Shown here: in pieces, positions 21,946 through 28,262 of the stretch
How positions within the stretch are numbered: the first letter of the stretch is position 1
How the letters are laid out: every line of letters starts with the position of its first letter
Source of the DNA: JACDAN01 sp035535195
GTDB lineage: Bacteria > Actinomycetota > Thermoleophilia > Gaiellales > Gaiellaceae
Direction of reading: 5' to 3'
Assembly (NCBI GenBank): GCA_035535195.1
Contig: DATLQK010000033.1
Location: 1 to 28,262, forward strand
Length of the DNA: 28,262 nucleotides
Position numbers and translations under genes: made by a program
The notes under the pieces: model-generated
What the model was told of the DNA's origin: nothing
What the model saw: the letters and a program-made list of their open reading frames with translations, nothing else
Database searches by the model: none

Positions 21946-23276
21946 TAACCGGGACGGGATCGCGCGGGCGCGGCGCCCGGCTCGAACTCGTCGAGGAGCG
22001 GCGTCTGGTCCTCGAGCGGCTCGCTGAGGATCACCCGGCTCGTGCTCCCCGGGGTCTCCGTGTCGCGCATGCCCGGCAGGAAGTAGATGAGCGCCGTGAG
22101 GACGCAGGAAGACACGCCCGCGATGACGAGCACCGGCTTGGCGCCGAGCCAGGCGGCCAACGGGCCGGTGACGGCAAACGAGACTGGCACGAGGCCGATC
22201 GAGAGCAGCCAGTCGACGCTCTTGACCCGTCCGAGCAGGGCGGCCGGCACCACGCGTTGCATTAGCGTGATCCAGACGATCAGCCCGCAGGCCCAGCAGG
22301 CCTCGCCGAAGAACGAGATCACCATCGCCTGCCACGGCAGGTCCGCCAGTGCGTAGGCGGCGATCTGGAGGCACGCGATCGTCCAGAGCGCGTACATGAA
22401 GGTGATGTGCCGGCGGGGCAGGCCGAGCTGGCCGATGGCAAGCGAGACGAGGACCGCACCGAGGCCCCCGAAGGCGAAGATCAGCCCGAGGTCCCCCGGG
22501 TCGCCGCCGAGGTCGTTCTTGACGACGTACGGCAGCAGCACCTGGAACGGGCCCCAGACGAGGAACAGCGCGACGAACGCCCAGAGGAGCGTCCCCCACA
22601 GCCAGACGTTCTGCCGCACGAAGCGCAAGCCCTCCGCGATGTCCCGCAGCATCGAGGTCGGCTCGCCGCCGGATTCCGCGGCCGCGGGCCGCGGGTGCAG
22701 GAACAAGAGGGTCACGATCGCGAAGGCGAACGTGGCCGCGTCGATCAGGAAGGCCGTTCCGACCCCGGCGGTGTGCACGACGAGGCCGCCGACGGCCGGG
22801 CCGATGAAGGCGAACGCGAGCTGCCGGACGAACTGCGAGAGCGAGTTCGCCTGGACGAGCAGGTGCCTCGGGACGAGATCCGGGATGATCGACCCGGCTG
22901 CAGGCCCCTGAAACGCCTGACCCGCGCCGAACGCCACCGAGATCGCGATCAGGTGCCAGAACTGGATGCGGCCGCTGACCGCGAGCAGCCCGAGCGCCGC
23001 GACGCAAACACCGCGCAGCGCGCTGGAGGCGATCAGCACCTTCCGGCGCTCGAAGCGATCGCTGACGACGCCTCCCACCAGCACGAGCGCGACCGTCGGG
23101 ATCGTCTCGGCCACCCCGACCAGGGCCAGCGAGGTCGGCGAGTTCCACAGGTCGAACGCCTGCCAGGCGATGGCGACCAGGAAGAAGCCGTCACCGACCA
23201 GCGACACGGTCCAACCGAGCCAGAAGAGCGCGAAGTCGCGCTCGCGGAGCGGACGCAGGATCGCGATCCGGCTCAC
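21945..23276 (-). CDS. MFS transporter (MFS_3-like exporter)
   Basis: This 443-residue protein has about twelve membrane helices in two halves and belongs to the major facilitator superfamily, close to the enterobactin/macrolide-exporter-like MFS_3 group. Markers are LRERDFALFWLGWTVSLVGDGF at the N-terminus (helix 1, quoted as LRERDFALFWLGW and LVGDGF), GGVVSDRFERRKVLI as the loop 2-3 motif, GPAAGSIIPDLVPR, and ITLMQRVVPAALLGRVKS near helix 10. A long acidic cytoplasmic tail (LEDQTPLLDEFEPG) ends it. Export of a small molecule or drug is likely; the substrate is unknown. GTG at 23276 overlaps the preceding gene's TGA by four bases (GTGA). It is the last gene of the six-gene operon. Confidence 0.88.
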   Translation of the reverse strand: MSRIAILRPLRERDFALFWLGWTVSLVGDGFFLVAIAWQAFDLWNSPTSLALVGVAETIPTVALVLVGGVVSDRFERRKVLIASSALRGVCVAALGLLAVSGRIQFWHLIAISVAFGAGQAFQGPAAGSIIPDLVPRHLLVQANSLSQFVRQLAFAFIGPAVGGLVVHTAGVGTAFLIDAATFAFAIVTLLFLHPRPAAAESGGEPTSMLRDIAEGLRFVRQNVWLWGTLLWAFVALFLVWGPFQVLLPYVVKNDLGGDPGDLGLIFAFGGLGAVLVSLAIGQLGLPRRHITFMYALWTIACLQIAAYALADLPWQAMVISFFGEACWACGLIVWITLMQRVVPAALLGRVKSVDWLLSIGLVPVSFAVTGPLAAWLGAKPVLVIAGVSSCVLTALIYFLPGMRDTETPGSTSRVILSEPLEDQTPLLDEFEPGAAPARSRPG

Positions 23277-24529
23277 GCCGTCGCCTCGGCTTCCTCGAGC
23301 TCGGGCTCGCGTCCGCCGTGGCGGAGGGCGCGCGCGAAGAGGCCGATCGCAGGCACGAGCAGCAGGCCGGCCGAGACGAGCGCCGCACGTAGCGACGCGA
23401 CCGTCCCGATCGCACCGATCACGGGGCCACCCGCGACCTCGCCGATCGCGTCGGCCTGGCTCGCGATCGAGTTGACGGTCGCCCGCACGCTCGAGTCCTG
23501 GACGTTCTTGTTCAGCCAGGTCTTGTAGAGCGGGTCCTTCAGGTTTCGCACGAGCCGTGCGACGAGATAGGCGATCGCCGCGACCGCGAAGCTCGCCGCC
23601 AGCCCGAACACGACGACCGACGTCGAGAGGACAACGGTGAGCACGAGCAGCGACCGCGCGAGCTTCGAGTTGTCCGCGTACTCGAACCGCTGGACGAGGA
23701 CCGACGTGATCACGACGCCGGCCGCGAGACCCACAATGTTGAAGACGCCGAACCAGACCACCGGATCGAGGCCCCAGAGCGTCGGCAGCCCGACGTCGGT
23801 GAGGAGGTGCGCCTCCCACAGCCGGTCGAGACCCTCCGACGCCGCGCCGGCGAAGAAGGTGATGCCGACGATCAGCAGCAGGATGCTGTGCCCGCGCACG
23901 AGCCGGCCGCCGGTCACTGCCGTCGTCTTCATCGAGCGCAGCGGCGACGACCGCTCCTCCACGGGCCGCCGTTGGAAGCCGTGCTCCGGCATCAGGAAGA
24001 TGCAGCCGATTCCGGTCGCGACGGAGACGAGGCCGCCGAACGCGACGGCGAGACCGAGATCCTGCGTGGCGATCGCGACACCCGCTGCGGAGCCGACGAT
24101 CGCGCCGAGGTACGAGAACTGCGTGCCACGCAGGAAAACCCGCCCGATCCCCTCGACGCCGTGCTCGTCGGTGATCCAGGCCTCCCAGGCGCCGCTCATG
24201 AACGTCCCCGCGATTCCCCGGAGGATCGCCGCCACGAGAATCACCCAGTAGATCTCGACGAGCCCGAGCAGCACGATCGCCGCCCCCGCGCCGATCATCC
24301 CGATGATGATCGAGAGCCGACGGCTGTAGGTGTCGGCGACCACGCCGGTCGGTACCTCGAAGAAGAAGATCGCGATCTCGCTGACCGTCCCGAGCAGGAC
24401 GAGCTGAAACGGGTTCACGCCGACGTCCTGCACGAGGTAGACCGCCCACACCGTGAAGGCGGCCTGCATCCCGAGCGTGTCGAAGAACTCCATCCCGTAG
24501 AAGACCCTGGTCGCGTCCGGTCGTCTCAT
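23273..24529 (-). CDS. MFS transporter
   Basis: This 418-residue MFS protein differs from its neighbour. It opens MRRPDATRVFYGMEFFDTLG and then has FTVWAVYLVQDVGVNPFQLV, the pattern of MFS exporters that start with a short cytoplasmic N-terminus. The loop motif is PTGVVADTYSRRLSI; later segments include GAWEAWITDEHG and DPLYKTWLNKNV. About twelve helices are present, and the tail is acidic. ATG at 24529 overlaps the methyltransferase stop by four bases (ATGA); longer upstream reading in this frame lacks membrane character. Two different MFS genes in a row may act on different products or as a pair; this is inference. Confidence 0.88.
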   Translation of the reverse strand: MRRPDATRVFYGMEFFDTLGMQAAFTVWAVYLVQDVGVNPFQLVLLGTVSEIAIFFFEVPTGVVADTYSRRLSIIIGMIGAGAAIVLLGLVEIYWVILVAAILRGIAGTFMSGAWEAWITDEHGVEGIGRVFLRGTQFSYLGAIVGSAAGVAIATQDLGLAVAFGGLVSVATGIGCIFLMPEHGFQRRPVEERSSPLRSMKTTAVTGGRLVRGHSILLLIVGITFFAGAASEGLDRLWEAHLLTDVGLPTLWGLDPVVWFGVFNIVGLAAGVVITSVLVQRFEYADNSKLARSLLVLTVVLSTSVVVFGLAASFAVAAIAYLVARLVRNLKDPLYKTWLNKNVQDSSVRATVNSIASQADAIGEVAGGPVIGAIGTVASLRAALVSAGLLLVPAIGLFARALRHGGREPELEEAEATA

Positions 24530-25173
24530 CTCGGCTTTCTCGCGAGCACCCAGAGGAACGCCACCTCTCCCTGAGGCTCGGGCTCCCGCATCCAGACGAG
24601 CTCGTCGAGCTCCAGCTCGAATCCGGCGTCGCGCAGGAGACCGCGGCTCGTGTCGGCGTCGAAGCTCGAGAAGAACATTTCGACGCCGAGCCACTCGTAC
24701 GTCCGGTCAGGACCCCCCACATGGCCGAGCGAGGCGAGGAAGAGGCCGCCGGGCTTGAGCCAGCGCGCGATCCATCCGAACAGGTCGCGATGTTCGTCGC
24801 GGGGCACATGCATGATCGAGTAGAAGGCGGTGACCGCATCGAACGTGCCCGGCTCGAAGTCGAGGTCGACGAAATCACGGCAAAGGAGCGTCGCCCCCGG
24901 CAATCTCGGGCGAGCGAGCGCGAGCTGCTCCTCCGAGAGATCGACGGCGACGAGCTCGAATCGTTCGGCGAGGTGAGCGATCTTGGCGCCGTTTCCGCAC
25001 CCGAGGTCGAGCACCAGGCCGCCGCCGCGCAGTCGAGCTGCGAGCTCGCCGAGGAAGCGCTCCCAGGGATCTCCTTCGATCTGCTCGCCCCAGTCGCCGA
25101 AGCGAGGGCCAAGCGCGTCGTACGCGGACTGCACGATCCGTTTCCGCTCGTCGCTCAGGTTCGCGTGTCTCAC
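24526..25173 (-). CDS. Class I SAM-dependent methyltransferase
   Basis: This 215-residue methyltransferase has the full class I core: motif I VLDLGCGNGAKIAHLA, acidic end of strand 2 LVAVDLSEEQLALAR, then FVDLDFEPGTFDAVTAFYSIMHV and LKPGGLFLASLG (quoted as short segments), matching the Methyltransf_11/25 group. The substrate is probably a small molecule, not determinable here. Start GTG at 25173 is chosen because GGAG lies eight bases upstream, the N-terminus (MRHANLSDERKRIVQSAYD) fits the family and it overlaps the GNAT stop by four bases (GTGA). Its place among acetyltransferase and exporter genes suggests modification of the compound that the transporters export. Confidence 0.88.
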   Translation of the reverse strand: MRHANLSDERKRIVQSAYDALGPRFGDWGEQIEGDPWERFLGELAARLRGGGLVLDLGCGNGAKIAHLAERFELVAVDLSEEQLALARPRLPGATLLCRDFVDLDFEPGTFDAVTAFYSIMHVPRDEHRDLFGWIARWLKPGGLFLASLGHVGGPDRTYEWLGVEMFFSSFDADTSRGLLRDAGFELELDELVWMREPEPQGEVAFLWVLARKPR

Positions 25174-26042
25174 GGGCGTCTCCGCATCGAGATCCACGCC
25201 GGCTGCGGCTCGTAGCCGAGCGCAAGGTTGATCGCCTGCATCCCTTCGTTGCGGTCCTGCGTGAACGTGATCAGCTCGCGGTAGCCGTGCGCTGCGGCCC
25301 ACCCGACCTGCGTCCGCTTCAGGGCCGTCGCGATGCCGCGCCGCCGGTGGGTGCGGCGGGTGGCGGTCAAACCGTGCTCGAGCAAGCCCGGCGCATCCCG
25401 CTCGAGCAGGCCGGCGAACCCGACCAGCTCACCGTCGTCCGTTGCGCCGAAGGCGATCGGGCCGCTCATCTCCTCCTCCAGCCAGACGTCGAACTCCGGC
25501 GGCTCGACCGGAGCGAGCAGCGGCAGATCCTCCCACGCCTCCCGCGTGAGCCGGTAGGCCTGGTCGTGGAGCTCCGGTGTGACCTCGACGAGCGAGACCG
25601 CGTCCGGCGCCGGCGGGAACGACTCGTCGCCGCGCAGGCGCAGGACGAGCTCGACCTGCCGCTCGTACTCCTCGAACCCACGGCGCTCCGCCCAGGCGAC
25701 GGAATCCGCGTCGGCCTCGGAGACCATCGTGGAGAGCCACTCGAGCTCGGCCGCCCGTGCGTGTGTGACCAGCGTGTCGAAGAGCCTGCCGCCGATCCCG
25801 CGGCGGCGGAACTCCGGCAGGACCCTGACGCCGAGGAACGTGCGGCCCGGGGAGTCGGAAGGCGCGGCGAGGCCGGCACCCACGGTCCGACCGTCGCCCT
25901 CTGCGGCCAGATACAGCCGCTCCGGCTGGCGCTCGCGGCGCCGTTCCATCTGCTCCGCGCTCATCGGCTCGCGCGGCGTGATCGCCGTCCAGACTTCGGC
26001 CAGGCCGACGAGGTCCTCGTGCGTCTTGGCCTCGCGGATCAT
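25170..26042 (-). CDS. Tandem-GNAT N-acetyltransferase
   Basis: The 290-residue protein carries two GNAT folds. The first (about 1-140) has the acetyl-CoA pyrophosphate loop VRVLPEFRRRGIGGRLFDTL. The second (about 150-290) has LTATRRTHRRRGIATALKRTQ and FTQDRNEGMQAINLALGYEP. Double-GNAT proteins include mycothiol synthase MshD and aminoglycoside or small-molecule acetyltransferases; in many, only one half is catalytic. Both loops here keep the R-x-x-G-I/x-G/A pattern, so either half could bind acetyl-CoA. The substrate is unknown. ATG at 26042 is used because it overlaps the permease stop by four bases and removes an upstream stretch with no homology. It lies in the middle of the exporter operon. 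Confidence 0.87.
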   Translation of the reverse strand: MIREAKTHEDLVGLAEVWTAITPREPMSAEQMERRRERQPERLYLAAEGDGRTVGAGLAAPSDSPGRTFLGVRVLPEFRRRGIGGRLFDTLVTHARAAELEWLSTMVSEADADSVAWAERRGFEEYERQVELVLRLRGDESFPPAPDAVSLVEVTPELHDQAYRLTREAWEDLPLLAPVEPPEFDVWLEEEMSGPIAFGATDDGELVGFAGLLERDAPGLLEHGLTATRRTHRRRGIATALKRTQVGWAAAHGYRELITFTQDRNEGMQAINLALGYEPQPAWISMRRRP

Positions 26043-26875
26043 CCCGACCGCTTCAGCTTCCCGTGTCGCTTCGCATACAGCTCGCCGCGCCGGAAGACCC
26101 AGAGGCCCAGCGGAATCGAGACGACGCCGATCACGACGAGCGCCAGCAGCTCCTCGCCCATCGACGTGAGCCCCTCGCCGTCGAGGATCGCCGACCGGAG
26201 TCCATCGAGCGCATAGGTCGCCGGCGAGATCGTGGAGAACCACTGCATCCACTCCGGCAGGACGCTGACGGGGTAGTAGACGCCGGAGACGACGAGCAGG
26301 ATCCCCTGCGCCATGAACCCGAGCTGCGTGCCCTTCTCGGGCGAGATCAGCGGCAGGACAGCGCACATCATCCCGATCCCGATGAACGAGAAGGAGGCAA
26401 TGAGCAGGAGCACGAGCGCGGCGAGGAAGTTCGCGTTCGAGAGGTCGAGATCGAAGAAGAGCGCGACGACGCCGAAGAGCAGGATCGCCCGCGCGATCCC
26501 GTAGACGATCGCAAAGAGGCCCATGCCGAACAGGTGCACGGGCCGCGAGAGCGGTGCCATGAACGTGTACTCGATCGTCCCCTCCCAGCGCTCCCAGGCG
26601 ACCGTCTCGGTGAGGATCTCGAAGAGCACGCCGAGGTAGGCCCAGACGACGGCGCCGACGAGGAGCTGGGTGGTCAGCTCCTGGACGTTCACGTCGGCGC
26701 CGGTCGCCTGGACGCCCTCCCCGATGAAGACGATCGTGAGCGTGTTCGCCACCGTCCAGACGAAGAACGCGATGTCCCACCAGATGTAGCGCTTGACGAG
26801 GTAGACGTTGCGCTCGAAGACGCCCGCGAGCCCGATCAGCTCGTGGCGGAGAACGGCTGCTGCTCCTTGTGGCAT
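26039..26875 (-). CDS. ABC-2 type transporter permease
   Basis: This 278-residue membrane protein has six predicted helices and fits the ABC-2 permease family (drug, antibiotic or polysaccharide exporters). Seen are an N-terminal amphipathic stretch before WWDIAFFVWTVANTLTIVFIG, the cytoplasmic loop WERWEGTIEYTFMAPLSRP that contacts the ATPase, and helix pairs ending SGVYYPVSVLPEWMQWFSTISPATYALDGLR, a family hallmark (cited in parts: GVYYPVSVLPEWMQ and SPATYALDGLR). Its ATG overlaps the ATPase stop by one base (TGATG), and AAGGAG is a suitable ribosome-binding site. With the ATPase it should form a dimeric exporter. Confidence 0.9.
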   Translation of the reverse strand: MPQGAAAVLRHELIGLAGVFERNVYLVKRYIWWDIAFFVWTVANTLTIVFIGEGVQATGADVNVQELTTQLLVGAVVWAYLGVLFEILTETVAWERWEGTIEYTFMAPLSRPVHLFGMGLFAIVYGIARAILLFGVVALFFDLDLSNANFLAALVLLLIASFSFIGIGMMCAVLPLISPEKGTQLGFMAQGILLVVSGVYYPVSVLPEWMQWFSTISPATYALDGLRSAILDGEGLTSMGEELLALVVIGVVSIPLGLWVFRRGELYAKRHGKLKRSG

Positions 26876-27702
26876 CAGTCCTCATCTCCGTCGGGCTCGT
26901 CTTCGAACGACTTCCCGGTGGCGGTGAAGAACGCCTCCTCCAGCGTCGCCGCCCCGTACTTCGCCTTCAGCTCGTCGGCGGGCGCGAGCTCGATCAGCCT
27001 GCCGCGGTCGAGGATCCCGACCCGCTCGGCGAGCTCCTCGGCCTCCGCGAGGTCGTGCGTGCAGAGGAGGACCGTCGCGTCGTGCGTCTCGCGGATCTCG
27101 CGGATGAAGCGCTGGACCTCGAGCTTCGATCTGGGGTCGAGGCCCGTGGTCGGCTCGTCCAGGAGCAGGACGATCGGCGCGGTCAGCAGGGCGCGCGCCA
27201 GCGCCACCTTCTGCTGCATGCCGCGCGAGAGGTCCTCCATCGGCTCGTTCATCCGGTCGCGCGGGAAGCCGACGCGTTCGAGGAGCTCGGGGATCTGCTT
27301 CCGGGTCGCGCGAGGCGCCATGCCGTAGAAGCGCGCGGCGTAGCTCAGGTTCTCGGTCGCGGACATCTTCTTGAAGAAGGAGGCCTCGACGGACACGCGG
27401 TTGATCAGCATGCGGACGGCTCGTGTCTCGGTGAAGACGTCGTGGTCGAAGATCCGCGCGGCGCCGCCGTCGTGCAGGAGCAGCGTCGAGAGCAGCCTGA
27501 TCAGCGTCGACTTCCCGGAGCCGTTCTGGCCGAGGATGGCCACCGTCTCGCCTCGCCGGACCTCGAACGACACTCCGTCGAGCGCGGCCACGCGCTTGCG
27601 GCGCCGGCGGATGCCCTGCCGCCCGTCGTTGCGGAAGAACTCCTTGCGGAGGTCCTCCACGACGACGGCCGGCGTTCCATTCGTGTTGTTCGTTCTGGTC
27701 AT
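26875..27702 (-). CDS. ABC transporter ATP-binding protein (ABC-2 exporter, DrrA/CcmA-like)
   Basis: The 275-residue ATPase energises the following ABC-2 permease. It has Walker A GQNGSGKST, a signature slightly unlike the usual LSGGQ (LSRGMQQKVALARAL, common in ABC-2 ATPases), Walker B VLLLDEPTTGLDP and the switch His in CTHDLAEAEELAE. The C-terminal tail (TLEEAFFTATGKSFEDEPDGDED, acidic) resembles DrrA-type drug exporters. The ATG at 27702 has GGGAGA upstream and a leader of about 100 bases from a well-formed promoter. It is the first gene of an operon in which all six genes overlap by 1-4 bases. Confidence 0.92.
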   Translation of the reverse strand: MTRTNNTNGTPAVVVEDLRKEFFRNDGRQGIRRRRKRVAALDGVSFEVRRGETVAILGQNGSGKSTLIRLLSTLLLHDGGAARIFDHDVFTETRAVRMLINRVSVEASFFKKMSATENLSYAARFYGMAPRATRKQIPELLERVGFPRDRMNEPMEDLSRGMQQKVALARALLTAPIVLLLDEPTTGLDPRSKLEVQRFIREIRETHDATVLLCTHDLAEAEELAERVGILDRGRLIELAPADELKAKYGAATLEEAFFTATGKSFEDEPDGDED

Positions 27703-27812
27703 GCGATGTCTCCCGGTGTTGAAAAACGGGGCGAGAACAGGCTTCAGCCGGGCCCTCAGGAGGCCCGCGAGCCGATGAAGTTCGTCAGCCGACCGGGAAT
27801 CGCACGAGGCCC

Positions 27813-27842
27813 AGCCTAGCCACCGGGTGACGCGGTGGTCAA
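27813..27842 (-). promoter_or_regulatory. Promoter of the exporter operon with an inverted repeat between -35 and -10
   Basis: On the minus strand TTGACC (27842-27837) and TAGGCT (27818-27813) are 18 bases apart, giving a start near 27806. The spacer is almost entirely a perfect inverted repeat, CCACCG-N7-CGGTGG (27820-27838), a 19-bp dyad in the classic position for a TetR-, MarR- or MerR-type regulator. The regulator gene itself is not recognised in this window. Confidence 0.6.
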
Positions 27843-27854
27843 GCGGCGCGTACT

Positions 27855-27866
27855 AGAGCCGGCTCT
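27855..27866. promoter_or_regulatory. Perfect 12-bp palindrome between the divergent promoters
   Basis: AGAGCCGGCTCT lies between the exporter-operon promoter and the -35 of the second glutamine synthetase gene. It may be a second operator or act on both promoters. Palindromes of this length also arise by chance in GC-rich DNA. Confidence 0.3.
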
Positions 27867-27890
27867 CAGACGCTTCCGGCAGAAGGAGAG

Positions 27891-27919
27891 TTGCTTCCGT
27901 CCGATTCGACCGTTACCTT
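27891..27919 (+). promoter_or_regulatory. glnA: Sigma-70-like promoter of the second glutamine synthetase gene
   Basis: TTGCTT (27891-27896) and TACCTT (27914-27919) are 17 bases apart. The transcript would start near 27926, so the message begins almost exactly at the first hairpin of the leader element. Confidence 0.5.
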
Positions 27920-27927
27920 CTGACTCA

Positions 27928-27997
27928 GGCACGCACCGCCGAAGGTGCCTGCCGAGGCAATGGAGCCTCAGGACTCTCGGGAGTCCTGGGGCTTTTT
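27928..27997 (+). promoter_or_regulatory. Candidate ANTAR-responsive antiterminator/terminator before the second glutamine synthetase gene
   Basis: P1 pairs GGCACGCACC (27928-27937) with GGTGCCTGCC (27944-27953), one C-C mismatch, around the six-base loop GCCGAA. P2 pairs GAGGC (27954-27958) with GCCTC (27965-27969) around AATGGA (A at 1, G at 4). GCCTC also starts the terminator: GCCTCAGGACTC (27965-27976) pairs with GAGTCCTGGGGC (27981-27992), one U-G, followed by TTTTT. P2 and terminator are mutually exclusive. AAGGAGG and the GTG start follow 20 bases later. Loop size, paired layout, overlap and nitrogen-gene context match known ANTAR targets; the first loop deviates at position 1. Confidence 0.65.
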
Positions 27998-28017
27998 CGC
28001 GTTCAAGGAGGCAAAAC

Positions 28018-28262
28018 GTGAGCGAGCTCGAGACGAAGCACTACCTGGCGAACGGCACGGCGCCGGCCGCCAAGGAAGCGATTGCCTGGGCGGGCGAGAC
28101 GCAGGCCCAGATGGTCGACCTGAAGTTCACCGACCTGCTCGGCACCTGGCAGCACATGACGCTGCCCGTGTCGGCGTTCGACGAGTCCGCCTTCGACGAG
28201 GGCCTCGGTTTCGACGGCTCTTCGATCCGCGGCTGGCAGGGGATCTCCGAGTCGGACATGCT
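28018..28262 (+). CDS. glnA: Glutamine synthetase type I, classical GlnA-like (3' end outside window)
   Basis: Reading from GTG at 28018 gives 81 codons without a stop to the window end. The sequence contains MVDLKFTDLLGTWQHMTLPV, EGLGFDGSSIRGWQ and ISESDML, the N-terminal beta-grasp domain of the classical bacterial GlnA (beta/adenylylated-type subgroup); FDGSSIRGWQ is diagnostic against the alpha type encoded at 20504-21868. AAGGAGG lies about eight bases before the start. It is the main candidate for the housekeeping enzyme. The leader before it has a promoter and the paired-hairpin terminator, so nitrogen-linked antitermination control is proposed. The catalytic domain and any adenylylation site are not visible. 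Confidence 0.93.
   Translation, partial: MSELETKHYLANGTAPAAKEAIAWAGETQAQMVDLKFTDLLGTWQHMTLPVSAFDESAFDEGLGFDGSSIRGWQGISESDM

Noticed and set aside
23277..25112. Extension of the last MFS gene into a 1055-residue protein
   Set aside because: Upstream of the GTG at 23276 the frame has no membrane or domain character and overlaps two other well-supported genes; the GTGA overlap marks the real start.
26043..26885. Extension of the double GNAT to 571 residues
   Set aside because: The extra N-terminal part is the shadow of the ABC-2 permease; the ATG at 26042 gives a normal two-GNAT length.
27749..27767. CGGGCC-N7-GGCCCG hairpin in the exporter operon leader as an attenuator
   Set aside because: No T run follows and no alternative pairing or leader peptide was found; it is probably just leader structure.

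Overview
This window reads as chromosomal DNA from a high-GC actinobacterium. The likely group is a Thermoleophilia/Gaiellales-type soil lineage; this is inferred from gene style and not proven. Supporting signs are the strong G/C bias at third codon positions, many GTG and one TTG starts, repeated 1-4 nt gene overlaps, an actinobacterial-type PdtaS/PdtaR (ANTAR) pair, a DipZ-type CcdA-thioredoxin fusion, a SufU scaffold and a Gram-positive-like SufB C-terminus. I saw no insertion sequence, phage gene, CRISPR array, tRNA or rRNA.

Left part (1-9371) is iron-sulfur cluster assembly with passengers. It opens with the 3' end of sufB, then two VOC/glyoxalase-fold genes (three VOC modules), then sufD. 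A secreted TolB-like propeller gene follows, apparently frameshifted near its end. Next comes a dipZ-like membrane disulfide/thioredoxin gene, convergent with a remarkable lipoprotein: one c-type haem domain joined to a long domain of paired-cysteine repeats. sufS, sufU and a Rieske ferredoxin complete the block. sufC is not in view and presumably lies upstream.

Middle (9439-20503). An O-methyltransferase-like gene is followed by a 220-nt structured leader with a 13-codon peptide, an unusually long Shine-Dalgarno match and a strong terminator, all just before an ABC-F ATPase gene; this looks like an attenuator. Then come a large multi-PAS sensor kinase, a secreted animal-type haem peroxidase, the pdtaS-pdtaR two-component operon (the response regulator carries an RNA-binding ANTAR domain), a membrane-anchored protein with DDRA repeats, and a small PRC-barrel protein.

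Right part (20504-28262). A six-gene, translationally coupled operon reads leftward: ABC ATPase, ABC-2 permease, double GNAT, methyltransferase, MFS, MFS. Its promoter contains a perfect inverted repeat between -35 and -10. It is followed by a type I-alpha glutamine synthetase gene. Divergent from the operon is a second glutamine synthetase gene, of the classical beta-like type, cut by the window end.

The most interesting signal joins these parts. Both glutamine synthetase genes are preceded by the same RNA design: two small hairpins with six-base loops, the second sharing its 3' arm (GCCTC) with the 5' arm of an intrinsic terminator. This is the layout of ANTAR antitermination targets, and an ANTAR regulator is encoded between the two loci. 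I propose that the PdtaS-PdtaR pair, or another ANTAR protein of this organism, controls both genes by antitermination.
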